Origin: Salpingoeca rosetta | Taxonomy: Eukaryota > Opisthokonta > Choanoflagellata > Craspedida > Salpingoecidae | DNA: 14,657 bases | Reading direction: 5' to 3' | NCBI RefSeq assembly: GCF_000188695.1 | Contig: NW_004754895.1 | Span: forward strand, 266,755-281,411 | Notes under the pieces: generated by a model | The model's input: the letters and a program-made list of their open reading frames with translations, nothing else | What the model was told of the DNA's origin: nothing | Databases searched by the model: none | Program-made: the position numbers and the translations under genes | In this document: positions 1-12,017 of the stretch, in pieces | How the letters are laid out: every line of letters begins with the position of its first letter | Position numbering within the stretch: the first letter of the stretch is position 1

Positions 1-209
1 CTCGAGCTGTCAACGTCAGCCTCAAAGTCCACCGTCATAAACACGTTGGTGTCGTGGGGCGCAAACGCGCAGACGCCATTGTGCAGCGTGCTCCAGTACA
101 CAGTGCTTGCAAGCATTGTGGCGCCAGACGCGTCGTTGTCGATGGTGATTTTTCTCCCACCGTCATTGCGCCCGCACGCTCAGATCCGAATATGACCCTG
201 CAAGCGAAC

Positions 210-270
<61 letters not shown>

Positions 271-316
271 CGCGCGCGTGTGTGTGTCAGAGTGTCTGCA
301 TCACATCATGCACCCA

Positions 317-347
<31 letters not shown>

Positions 348-1591
348 CGCATGTCATGCGCCTATCTGTGCCCATATGTGTGGTTGCCTCTTGCACGATG
401 TTGCCCACCTGGCTGCAGCCAGATGCCATCGTAGTCGCAGTTGGAGTACGTGGTCACGGGTGCAATCATGAAGGTCGTCTCAAACTGGGAGGTGTGTGGA
501 TTGGGGGAAACGAGAGCGGATTGGGGGAAACGAGGGCGGATGGGCGCGAAAACATGGCGTTAGATGAAGCGCAGTGCAACTGGAGATGGTGGTGCACGCA
601 AAAAGGCAAACATACACACACACATGCACACAAACCCGACACACACGCACACGTGCGCGCACGCACCTGGGCAGAGCGGCCGTTGCTGAGCTTGGTGCAG
701 GTGCCGTTAAGGGCGACATCACCGGAGGAGGCTGAAGGTGTGTATGCAAACAAGCCACAGACCAACCGCACGTTAGTGCAACATGAGAATGGCACATGCA
801 TGGAAGCATGGAATGAATGCGCGGCACGATGTGATAAGTTTGGTTCGCATGACATTACGCTTTCGATTCACGCACAAGTGGAAGAGCAGTAAGTTGAGCT
901 GTAGTAGCCCGTGGACAGCGTGGACGAGGGCTGAAGCAGGTCGCGGTCCACGCGAATGCTGTTGTACGTGCCAACCCGGATGCACCTGCAGGGGACCACA
1001 ACACAACCCGTGTGAACAGCAACACACAACATAGTGCCAGCAACACAGCAACGGCAGTGTCGACAGCGTAGTGGCTCGGTCGCTGTGCAATGAAAAGCGA
1101 GGGTTGCTTCTCACATGCACGCAAGCAAGCAAGTCGCCTGCAAGCACGCGCGTCCACGCACAACTGCACTCACGAGCCGAAGGTGGTGACGTTGCGCTGA
1201 ACCAGGATTTTGGACGAGTCGCACTTGTCGTTGTCGTAGATGGTCAGGTATACGGCAGCGGGTTGCCAGATGGGCGGCTCGACAACCGCGTTGGCCTGCA
1301 CGCGGGAGCACAAAGGAAGTTGTTGATGAGCACATGACATGATGCGAGAAAGAGCGAGTTGATGTGTGTGAACGAAGGCAAAGACAATCACAACCACAAA
1401 AACAAAAAAAAAAAAACACGACACACAAAGCAACACAACTACACACACAAGCAACATACACGCACGCACACACAATCAACACACATGCACACACATAACA
1501 CACACAACACACACGCACTCCTTCGTACCGTGCTTGCGGCGACAGCCAACACAGCCGCCAAGACCAGCAAAACAGCAGAAGCGCGCAGCAT
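1..1591 (-). CDS. Secreted cysteine-containing protein of unknown function, 5' part (runs off the left edge)
   Basis: I do not recognise the family. Reading the minus strand, exons are 1591-1529, 1295-1174, 985-876, 731-667, 484-409 and 178-1 (continuing outside). Exon phases 0/2/1/0/1 join without a stop, giving about 204 residues. Exon 1 encodes only a signal peptide: MLRAS, then a hydrophobic Leu/Val/Ala core ending AAST. The mature part has a Tyr/Thr-rich, beta-like composition ([31 protein letters not shown]), scattered cysteines that could form disulfides, and N-glycosylation sequons in RNVTTF and LNGTC. I chose the start because it opens the signal peptide and no upstream exon is needed. 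The acceptor of the last exon is the weakest call: the nearby CAG at about 190 runs into a stop, so I used the GAG at 179-181, which has a poor pyrimidine tract. It is likely exported or a cell-surface ectodomain; a later transmembrane segment could lie outside the window. Domain function unknown. Confidence 0.72.
213..267. repeat. (TG)n microsatellite in intron 5 of the secreted-protein gene
   Basis: A nearly pure TG run is followed by a short CG run and a second TG run at about 316-341. Both lie in the intron between exons 5 and 6 of the minus-strand gene, where they read (CA)n in the sense direction. Translations across this block are alternating Cys/Val and are artefacts. Confidence 0.95.
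501..540. repeat. 20-bp perfect-length tandem duplication in intron 4
   Basis: TTGGGGGAAACGAGAGCGGA at 501-520 is followed directly by a copy differing at one base (521-540). It lies in the intron just upstream (in plus coordinates) of the exon at 409-484. It looks like a recent local duplication with no obvious function. Confidence 0.9.
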
Positions 1592-1781
1592 CTTGTTCAA
1601 TCAGCACAGCACTCGAGAATCTTGCGCAGTGGACAGAGTCGCAGAAAAGTCGTTGAAAATACCTACAAACTTTCGCAATTCCCCTTCGCTTCACAAACAC
1701 ACCACCAAACAAACACCAAACGCGAGTGGTTTTGCAGTGCCACAAAGTGCCGTTGGTCTCACGCCAAGCAACCAACAACAC
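1592..1781. promoter_or_regulatory. Divergent intergenic region between two exported-protein genes
   Basis: 190 bp separate the start codon of the minus-strand secreted protein (1591) from that of the plus-strand membrane protein (1782). Two head-to-head starts so close imply that the promoters and 5' UTRs overlap or are shared. No TATA box or recognised element is visible, and the plus-strand start has an A at -3 (AACAACACATGG). Transcription start sites cannot be placed from sequence alone. Confidence 0.6.
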
Positions 1782-3677
1782 ATGGGAGGAGGTGGTGGTG
1801 GCCTTGGCTGCTCGTGGCTGCAGCTGGCATGCTGCTTGGTGGTTGCTGTGACGGCGTTGCTCTTGACACACCTACCAACCAGCGCAGGTTGGGGGATGTG
1901 TGCGTGATGTGTGCATGGGAGCAGTGGCGGCGATGGGTGACACGAGGGACACCACATCTGCGATGCGAACATGTTGCTCCTTCGAGCTCACGACTTGATG
2001 GTTTGCATCCCATAATCCCTGTGACACGTGCAGGTGCACCTTGTAACGCAACGGCCTGCGTTGGCCAAGGGCTGGAGTGTCTTGCAAGGCGCATCAACGC
2101 GACAGCCACCACGTGTGCGTGTGTTCCCCCACAAACGCAAGCCGCGTCCATTTCACGTGAGTGTGAGACACAGCTGGTGCTGAAACGCGTGCACGTGATA
2201 TCGTATTGGTCTGTTGTGCCAGTGTGGCCGCGAAAATGTGAAAATGTGTGTGTGTGTTTCTCTGTGTCTGCATCTGTGTGTGGATATGTGTGCCTGCATC
2301 TGTGTGGATGTGTGTGCCTACATCTGTGTGTGGATATGTGTGCCTGCATCTGTGTGTGTGTGTGTCTGTCTGCATCTGTGTGGATGTGTGTGCCTACATC
2401 TGTGTGTGTGTGCTGACTTTGATCCTGCTCTCACATGTTCATGGTGATGGCTGGTGTGCTTTGCAGTCGAGTGTACGGCCGCGTCTTCTTGTGCAGCTGG
2501 CGGGAACATATTTTGTACGGCGCTCAACCAGACGTGCATCGACGCCACTGCCAACAGCGCAAGCAGCTCCTTCACGTGTCGCGCGGGTGAGTGCGTTTGA
2601 ACCCAGAACAAACAAAAGCAAACACATTCGTGCCATTCCTTGATGTTGCGTTCGACACGAATCTCTTGAGCCCGCCTGCCAGGTTCGCCTGTCGCACGCA
2701 ATTGCCGTGCACATGGTGTCTCACTCATGCTCAAATACACACATCCACTCCTTCCCTTGCTTGCCACGCCGATTCTCAGATTCACCATCATCAAGTGGAG
2801 TGGCGACATGGGTCATCATCTGGGCAGTCGCGTGCTCCGCCGTGTTCTGTATCACCGTGGCACTCTACATCTCCTTCTGCTACACGCGCATCAAGCGACG
2901 TGCTCGCATGGTGTGTGTGTGTGTGTGTGTATTTGTGTGCGTGTGTGTGAGTGTGTTTGTGTCTGTGTCTGTATGTGTTTGTGTGCGTGTGTCTGTATGT
3001 GTTTGTGTGCGTGTGTGTGTATGTGCGTGCGTGTGTGTGTGTCCTTCACACACAGGCAATGTTGATCTTGCTCCTGATTACACAGCCTCCAGCAACCTGC
3101 CTACACTTCTTCGTCTCATCACTCCCCCCCCCTCTTTCATGTTGTCAACTTACCCGGTGTTGGGTTGAAACCCGGATTACGACTCGCTCAGAGCTCACCA
3201 GGCTCAAATACCAGACACAGCTGTACCATGACCCAGCAGACACCGCTTTTCAGTAGCCGATGCAACGCGCGTCTATCTGATTACTAAACGACCCCCGAGA
3301 CATGAACCTACGTCAGGAGTGGATTGAGGTGTTGCTGGACGCAGTAACATAGCCGCTGTCCCACTCACTCTGGTACTAGTTTCCATGTGCATGAAGCCTA
3401 GGGACGGATATGTCTTACGGGGGCGGTTTGACCGGGCATAAGGATGTATGGGAATTTGGGAGACCGAGGTGGCAGCGGCGATAAATACACTTCTTCGTCT
3501 CATCATCCCCCCCCCCTCTTTCATGTTGCAAATGTACACGGCAGACACGCCAGCAGCACAACAATGTCCCAGCTCTGCCTGGTCCCATCGTCACCCACGA
3601 CGATCAGCTACCCGGTGTGTGTGTGTGTGTGTCTGTGTCTGTGTCTGTCTGTGTGTGTCTGTGTGTCTGTGTGTGCG

Positions 3678-3721
<44 letters not shown>

Positions 3722-4888
3722 GCTGTGTCGCTGTCTGTGTGTCCCCCTCCCCCACCCGCCTACCTGCATGTCTCTCTTTGTGCGTAAACACTTGGATGCA
3801 ATGCCATTCTTCGTGCGTATGTTCCTGCCCGCTTCTATCCTCCTGCACCTCCCCCCCCCCCCCATCTCACCTCACATCATTGCCAACCCTCCAACCCATC
3901 CCGAACCATCCCGACCCCCCTTCCATCGTCCACCTTGCCGAGCAGCCGCGGGCCCCACGAGCGGGCGGCCGCAGTTGACGCGCGCATTTGCATTCAACAT
4001 GACGTCCACATCCACCACCTTTGTGCAGCCGTTCACAGCACCAACACCACCCATGCGCCGTGCACGTGGCACTGCCGGTGGCCTGGACGCGGCCTCGCTC
4101 GACATACAGTGGAGCGACGAGGACCGATACGGGTTTGACGAGAGCGGGTCTGAGGGCGGTGATGTGGAGACAGACAGTCTGATTGTGGACCTGAAGATGT
4201 TCAATGAGAAGCAGCGGCCGTCAAATCCCATGCGCGGGCAGCTGGAGCAGACCCGGTGGTCCGATGACGACAGCAGCGACGAGGGCGGAGGGCTGTGGGG
4301 GTGGGGGTGGACGCAATCGCACCTCGCACCCATGATGGTTGCATCTGTCAAGCAGGACACGCAAAAGCGACAGCAGCACGCTGGTGGGGCTGGGGAACAC
4401 AGGCGCAGCCGTGGCAGTGCACGTATCGCTGGTGGCCATCATGATGGCCTTCCTGATGCTGGTGACAGTGACAGCGATGATGCAATGTTGACGTTGGACG
4501 GTGTGGGTGGTGTGGGTGGTGTGGGTGGTGTGCTACCCCTGAACACGACGAGCATGACTGCCATGACAACGCTCAGTCGCAGTGCGAGTAGCAACAGCGG
4601 CAATGCAGATGCAAATGGGGTGCGTGAAGGAGATGGTGGTGTTCGTGTGAACGGTGGAGAGGAGGGTGATGGCGAGGATGGTGCTGGACACTTGGAGAGC
4701 GGAAACACGTGGACAAGCAGCCGCATATCTGTATTGCCCTCGTTCGACACAGGACTACCGGGTGGAGTTGCAATGCGCGGGCAAAGCCAGGCTGGCGATG
4801 GCGACGGCGCTGTGGTTGACGCGTGTGACAGTGATGTGGCGGTATTGACACGACCAGCCGTGCGCCGAACACACGTGCAGTCGAAGAC

Positions 4889-4964
<76 letters not shown>

Positions 4965-5322
4965 CGGCCGTGGGAGGGGTCTGAAGCGAGCTTCAGTGGA
5001 TGGGAGAGCAGTGGCAAATGCAGTTCGCTTGATGGCGTTCGTCTGTTTAGTGATGATGATGGCGCTGATGGCGCTGATGCTGATGATGAAGGCGATGGTG
5101 ACTGGGACGATGAACTGCGACGAACAGCGGCCATCCACCAGGTGAGCAGTGGGTGACGGCAGCGGTGATGGGGAGTGATGATGGGAGTGAAGATGGTGGT
5201 GATCATGTGAAGGATGCGAGTACAGCCATGCTGCTTTCATTTGCACGTGGCAAACTTACAAGCTTTGTATCCCACTCGTGCCTCCTTCTTCACACCTAAC
5301 TTACGCCACAATACCACCGCCA

Positions 5323-5383
<61 letters not shown>

Positions 5384-5848
5384 ACGTCCACACCATCGCC
5401 ACCATCTGCCTGTCTCCTTATTCTTCGTTCTTCTTCATAGCTGCGGATGGTGATGGCGCGAACGGCCCAGCTCTCGCGCGTATCCCAACGCACACACGTA
5501 CGCACACACGCACACGTGGTGCCGGCAGCTGCACCCATGAGGCAGCCGCAAGGGCGGCACACGACAGCAAGAAGTGGTGGTGTTGGTGGTCAGGGCGTGG
5601 ACATGACAACAACAGCAACGCCAACAGCAACGCCAACAGCAACAGCAACACAGCGCACGATGGTGGTGGCAGGAAATGGGGGAGGAAGAATAGGAGCAGG
5701 GGTAAGGCCGCAACAGCAGCAGCAGCGGCACTTGGCATACACCACTGCCAATCACGCGAGTGCCGGTGGTGAGAGGATGATTCAGCCGCGTCGCATTGTG
5801 CCAATGGTTGTGTCCTCCAATCCAGACAAGCCAGTCTCCTACCTCTGA
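1782..5848 (+). CDS. Predicted single-pass membrane protein with Cys-rich ectodomain and polyglutamine cytoplasmic tail
   Basis: Family not recognised. Best exon model: 1782-1887, 2034-2156, 2467-2586, 2780-2914, 3056-3156, 3975-5141, 5441-5848; about 719 residues with consistent phases. Exon 1 encodes a signal peptide (M, Gly run, then [14 protein letters not shown]). Exons 2-3 encode two similar Cys modules: C-x4-C-x6-C-x11-C-x-C, then C-x5-C-x7-C-x6-C-x13-C, with sequons NAT and NQT. Exon 4 encodes a transmembrane helix at about residues 124-151 ([20 protein letters not shown]), followed by basic RIKRRAR, so the topology is type I. The tail is disordered, rich in Ser/Asp/Gly/Thr, with acidic patches ([27 protein letters not shown]) and 25 Gln. 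The last exon is Thr/Gln-rich and ends PVSYL. The first, second, third and last introns are solid. The 2914-3975 region is uncertain because the donor sits in a TG repeat and a partial duplication offers alternative exons near 3545-3614. A receptor or adhesion role is only a guess. Confidence 0.68.
2232..2413. repeat. Higher-order TG-rich minisatellite in intron 2 of the membrane-protein gene
   Basis: Repeats of the form CTGCATCTGTGTG / GGATRTGTGTGCCTRCATCTGTGTG recur about five to six times, alternating GGATATG and GGATGTG and CCTGCATC and CCTACATC variants. The block lies wholly inside the intron 2157-2466 and creates long spurious Cys/Val/His reading frames on both strands. Confidence 0.85.
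2911..3040. repeat. (TG)n and TG-variant repeat starting at the splice donor of exon 4
   Basis: The repeat begins immediately after the codons for RRARM, so the splice donor GT is the first unit of the microsatellite. Several consecutive GTs could act as donors; only the one after 2914 (phase 1) joins in frame to the exon at 3056 to give a polar cytoplasmic tail. A cut at 2910 would instead read a hydrophobic frame that ends at 3256. Confidence 0.8.
3100..3614. repeat. Direct duplication of an exon/intron boundary flanking about 330 bp of complex sequence
   Basis: The stretch TACACTTCTTCGTCTCATCA, then a C-run, then TCTTTCATGTTG occurs at about 3101-3144 and again at about 3487-3530. After it, copy 1 goes straight to TCAACTTACCCGGTGT (3145-3160), whereas copy 2 has about 70 extra bases before the matching TCAGCTACCCGGTGTG (3604-3619). 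The copies thus look like a tandem or insertion duplication in which copy 1 later lost an internal piece or copy 2 gained one. Between them, 3157-3486 is free of the surrounding CA/TG repeats. Either copy ends at a usable donor after TACCCG. Confidence 0.7.
3615..3740. repeat. (TG)n/TCTG repeat starting at a candidate donor
   Basis: A TG and TCTG run starts directly after TACCCG and continues for more than 100 bp, followed by C-rich sequence (C-runs near 3740-3760 and 3850-3863) up to the acceptor at 3971-3974 (GCAG before TTGACG). All of this is treated as intron. Confidence 0.85.
4890..4964 (+). repeat. Coding (CAA)25 tract encoding polyglutamine
   Basis: Twenty-five uninterrupted CAA codons lie inside the large cytoplasmic-tail exon, between a Lys-Thr and Arg-Pro-Trp. 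There are no CAG interruptions, so the tract is expected to be length-unstable. The antisense poly-Leu/poly-Cys frames are shadows. Confidence 0.95.
5324..5382. repeat. (CA)n microsatellite in the last intron of the membrane-protein gene
   Basis: A pure CA run of about 59 bp lies inside the intron 5142-5440. It is the clearest long CA-sense block in this gene, whose other introns carry TG in the sense strand. Confidence 0.95.
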
Positions 5849-6397
5849 TGCTGTAAATGTAATTATTGCTTCATGTGTCTGCAGGGGGGGGGGGGGGCTT
5901 GATGAGAAATTGTGATTGTGTTGCTGACGGCTGTGCTCGTTCCTGATGGTATGTTATGCCTCCACTGCTCCCCTTTTTCGTTCATTTGAACCATCCATGT
6001 GTCCCATGATGGTCGTGCGTATGTTTGTGGTTGTGTTTGAGACTGATGGATGCATGGATGGGCCAGTTGAACTGGCGAGCGAGGTTGCTGTGCAACACCT
6101 GCTACGTCTGTTGGACATTGTTTGTATCTGTACATTGCTTGTGGACATTGTTTGCATCTGTATATTGCTTGTATTTAACATTCACCTCTTCGCGTTCGCG
6201 TCCCACCGTGTATTGGGCGCAAAGAGACCATAAACGCACGTCGCAAATCTCTTGCCACGGCTGTCAACTTGGTTGAATGCATAGATGTGGCTCTGTGTGT
6301 GTATGTGTCTGTGTGTCTGTGTGTCTGTGTACGTGTGTCTGTGTCTGTGTTGAATGCGTGCATTAAGTGTGCGTGCAAGCACGTGTGTGTACACGTG
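5849..6397. other. Convergent intergenic region between the membrane-protein gene and PSMD10
   Basis: Both flanking genes end here, so the 549 bp hold two 3' UTRs. It contains TGTAA-like motifs just after the plus-strand stop (GCTGTAAATGTAATT at 5851-5865), a G-run at 5885-5897, a 30-bp tandem duplication and a TG/TCTG stretch at about 6293-6350. No AATAAA is evident for the plus gene. No coding evidence is seen. Confidence 0.7.
6111..6170. repeat. 30-bp tandem duplication (two copies)
   Basis: Positions 6111-6140 and 6141-6170 share GGACATTGTTTG, ATCTGTA and ATTGCTT, with four differences. It lies 3' of PSMD10, probably in or beyond its 3' UTR, and has no coding potential that I can support. 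Confidence 0.85.
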
Positions 6398-8415
<2,018 letters not shown>

Positions 8416-8675
8416 GTTGCTTGGTTCTTGCTTTTTGCTGTCCTTTTGTTTGCTTTGCCGTTTGTGTGCGTTTCTGCAGCTGTTGTGTGTGCGACTGAAT
8501 TCAGTGTCGTGGCCTGCAACGTCTGACGAAGCAGTTGTCAGCTCTGTCTTTGCTTGTGTTTGTTGCTTCTTGTCTGTCTGCATTCTCGCACACACCAGCC
8601 AGACATCACTCACCACCACCACCACCGAACACAACTCCACCTCGCTTTGTCGCTCGGAGTTTGAAAACAGAGACG
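8416..8675. promoter_or_regulatory. Shared divergent promoter region of PSMD10 and NPLOC4
   Basis: 260 bp separate the two start codons (8415 minus, 8676 plus). The region is free of the long CA/TG repeats that fill nearby introns and has a T-rich stretch next to PSMD10, which becomes A-rich 5' UTR in its sense, and a CACCACCACC stretch near NPLOC4. No TATA box is seen. Both genes act in ubiquitin-proteasome turnover, so co-regulation from one bidirectional promoter is plausible but inferred from position. Confidence 0.65.
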
Positions 8676-10901
8676 ATGGCACTGGTGAGACATGCACGCC
8701 ACCCATCTTGTTGCTGCTGGGTCTTGGTTCCACCGTTGACGGCTTTCCACGTCGTCTTGTTAACTCTTGTTGTCATTCGTTCGCTCATGGCGTGCCTTTT
8801 GCGACTGTTGATCGCTTTCCTCTCATCTGTGCTCGATTTCTCGGCTGTATGCCTGCATGCAGACGCTGCGCATTCGTACCCCAACGGGGATGAAGCGCAT
8901 TCAAGCTTCTCCGGAATGGACCTTGAAGCACCTCTACCAAGAAGTATGCGTGTGAATGTGTGTGATTGTGTCATTGTGCGTATGTTTGTGTACCTGTGTA
9001 TGTGTGTGTGTGTCAATGTTTGGATACGATGCGCCTTGGCGTACACGTTCAATGATGCCACAAACAGCATGAGAAGCTCAACAACAATCATGCCTCCCTC
9101 TACCAGGTTGCTGCCATGCTTGGCATTTCGGCGCGCCTGCGTCTGAAGACAAAGCAGAGCAAAGATCTCGCAGAGTCAGGCTGGGACAAGCCCCTCAGCG
9201 CAACGTCCATCAGGTGCGAGACATCGCCACAAACTGGGTTTCGTGCCGCACATGGTGTTGCTGATGAGCACAACCGTGCACAACGCAGTCTTGTACATCT
9301 CAGCGCATTCGCTCATGTACGCCGGCGTTAACCCTCCGCCGCACCTCTGCCTCTTCTCTTGTGCTTAATTTCGCTCCTTTCGTTCCTGCGCTTGCTCTTG
9401 TCGATGCAGACACGGCGACATTCTCACACTGGAAGTCGAGAAATGTGAGCAACCATTGTCACAGCTTGCGTGTATGTTTGGGGGGAAGTGATACTTGTCG
9501 TGAGACCTGGCACGGCTTTCAACTGCAGAAGCACACAGCGACTCACGCACATACTCACACACGTTCATACACACACACACACGTTCATACGCGCACACCC
9601 TCTCTCACATGCTCACACATGAGTGCATTTACGCGCACACTCTCATACGTATGCTCACTCACACGAAACCTGCCGGCGTAACCGATGCACCAGCTGCGGA
9701 GGAGCAGGAGAAGCACGATGAGGAACAGCGGCGGTTACAGGCGCTGGAGCTCGATGCCGTGGACGTTGTTCTCGCTGCAAAGGACGGAAAGGTCACACGC
9801 AAGCGCGGCCCACTGTAAGATCAAGTGCCTTTGGTGTTGCATTATCATACCTATTCATCGTCCTTCTTTGTGCTCTTCCCTCTCAAAGGGACCGCCCGTA
9901 CATGCACAAGCACTTACCTTCGTGTGCCATTGTGTGTCTATGTGCGTGTGTGTGTATGTGTGTGTGTCTGTTTGTGTTTGTGTGTGTGTGTCTGTGTGTG
10001 TCTGTGTGTCTGTGCATGTCTGTTTTATGTGCGTGTGCACACCATCAGGTGCCGGCATCCGCCGATGGGGTCGTGTCTGCACTGCACGCCGCTTGAGCCG
10101 TACGATCCGCAAGTCCTCAACGCAGCAGATCCGCCCATCAAGTTCCTCTCCTTCCAGTCGTTCCTCCGAAAGATCGAGCACGGGTGTGTGTGTGCGTGTG
10201 CGTGTGTGCGTGTGCGTGTGTGTGTGTGTGTGCGTGTGTGTGTGTGTGTGTGCGTGTGTGTGTGTGTGTGTGTGTTGTGTGTCTGTCTGCCTGTTTGCCT
10301 GCACGGTGTGTCATTTTCCTTCCCCGTATGCCTCACATCCTCCATTCTTCATACCCACCTCCGCCCCGCCACCCGCAGCGACAAGTTTGCTGCGCTGCCC
10401 GAGATTGACTGCAAAGTGAAGCCATGCCTCAACCACGCCCCCTGGCCCGAGGGCATCTGCTCAAAGTGCCAGCCCAGCGCCGTCGTCCTCAACAGACAGG
10501 TGACACCCTGCCGTGTGATGTTGTTGTTGCTGCTGCTGTTGTTGCTGCTGCTGTTGTTGTTGCTGTTGTGGTGGTCGTGGTGGCTCGTAACTGCAACGGT
10601 ACGACATTTGAGTGCCAGCTCAATTCACATGCACACACACACACATACACACACACACACGCACGCACACTGACGTACACGTACGCAGGAGTACCGACAT
10701 GTGGACTATGTTGAGTTTGAGTCGCACGAGATCCTGGACAAGTTCCTTGACGCGTGGCGGCGGTCGGGTGCCCAGCGGGCAGGGTTCATGTATGGGTCAT
10801 ACGAGGAGTACGACCAGGTCCCGCTCGGCGTCAAGGCTGTCGTCAAGGCCATCTACGAACCCCCGCAGGTGGGGGGGGGGTGTCTGTGTTGTTTGTTTGT
10901 T

Positions 10902-10932
<31 letters not shown>

Positions 10933-11110
10933 GTTGCTGTGCCAGTAGCAGTGTGAGTTACCTGCCCCTTTTCCCCTAACACATCACCACCACCACCACC
11001 CCGACCACCCAGTCCAACAGTGCGCTCGGGCTTGAGATTGCGCTTGAATCGCCGCAGATCCAGCAAGTCGACCAGATGGCGAAGCAGCTTGGCCTCAAGC
11101 GCGTAAGGGC

Positions 11111-11181
<71 letters not shown>

Positions 11182-11442
11182 GTGTGTGTGTGTGTGTGTG
11201 TGTGTGCTAAGGTGGTCATACCCAGTCACGCCTCGTTAGTAACTTTTATGAATGAGCGGTATATAGGTGAGGCTGAGCACTCGTTGCAATTAGTAGGGCA
11301 TTTAGCAAGACCCTAAGCCGAATGATAGCCGAACAGGAGACAGGTGTCAAAAATTAGTGTCCACGAACCGCGGTAGGTTGTTGAGCAACTAGAATGATTC
11401 GCTAAAGGTGATCTTAATACGATGATCCGAGACGCGGTACCC

Positions 11443-11474
<32 letters not shown>

Positions 11475-11480
11475 CGTGTG

Positions 11481-11526
<46 letters not shown>

Positions 11527-11718
11527 ACTTGTATACGCTTGTGTACGCTTGTTGTATCTCTTCGGGCGGTGGTAACGGGGCGGCGCTGGGGGTGTGCTGC
11601 ATTGCAGGTTGGCTGGATCTTCACCGATTTGGAACCAGACGCCAACGGTCTTGCCAAATACAAGCGATACATCCAGTGAGCACGCCACGTTTTTGTTTCT
11701 TTTGTGTGTGTGTGTGTG

Positions 11719-11757
<39 letters not shown>

Positions 11758-11948
11758 GTATCTGTTGTGTCTGTGTGTCTGTGTATCTGTTGTGTCTGTG
11801 TGTCTGTGTGTGTCTGTGTGTGCCTGGTCCTCGGGAAGCTCACTTCACTCCCGTCATCGACATCATCATCGTCATCATCGCCAGGCCCGGGGATGAGGAC
11901 TCGTATGTCATCAGCGCAGAGGAGATCCTCAACGCCGCCATGTACGAC

Positions 11949-12017
<69 letters not shown>

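Noticed and set aside
212..892. Long frames reading through TG/CA repeats (alternating Val/Cys or His/Thr)
   Set aside because: Dinucleotide repeats without stops generate open frames on both strands; these lie over introns of the minus-strand gene and contain none of its conserved exon reading.
3056..3256. Alternative reading of exon 5 starting AMLILLL as a second membrane segment ending at 3256
   Set aside because: It needs the donor at 2910 and truncates the gene before the large tail exon; the phase 1 donor at 2914 gives a continuous polar tail. It could still be a minor isoform.
4439..5206. Minus-strand frame with poly-Cys/poly-Ser opposite the polyglutamine exon
   Set aside because: It is the antisense shadow of the (CAA)25 exon; the plus frame has joined exons and biased but sensible composition.
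8416..8675. Fungal proteasome-associated control element (GGTGGCAAA) in the PSMD10 promoter
   Set aside because: I looked for it on both strands and did not see it.
11207..11300. Resemblance of GGTCATACC and GCCTCGTTAGTAACT to parts of 5S rRNA
   Set aside because: Only two short patches match from memory, the middle of a 5S gene is missing and the ends do not pair; treated as chance until a search is done.
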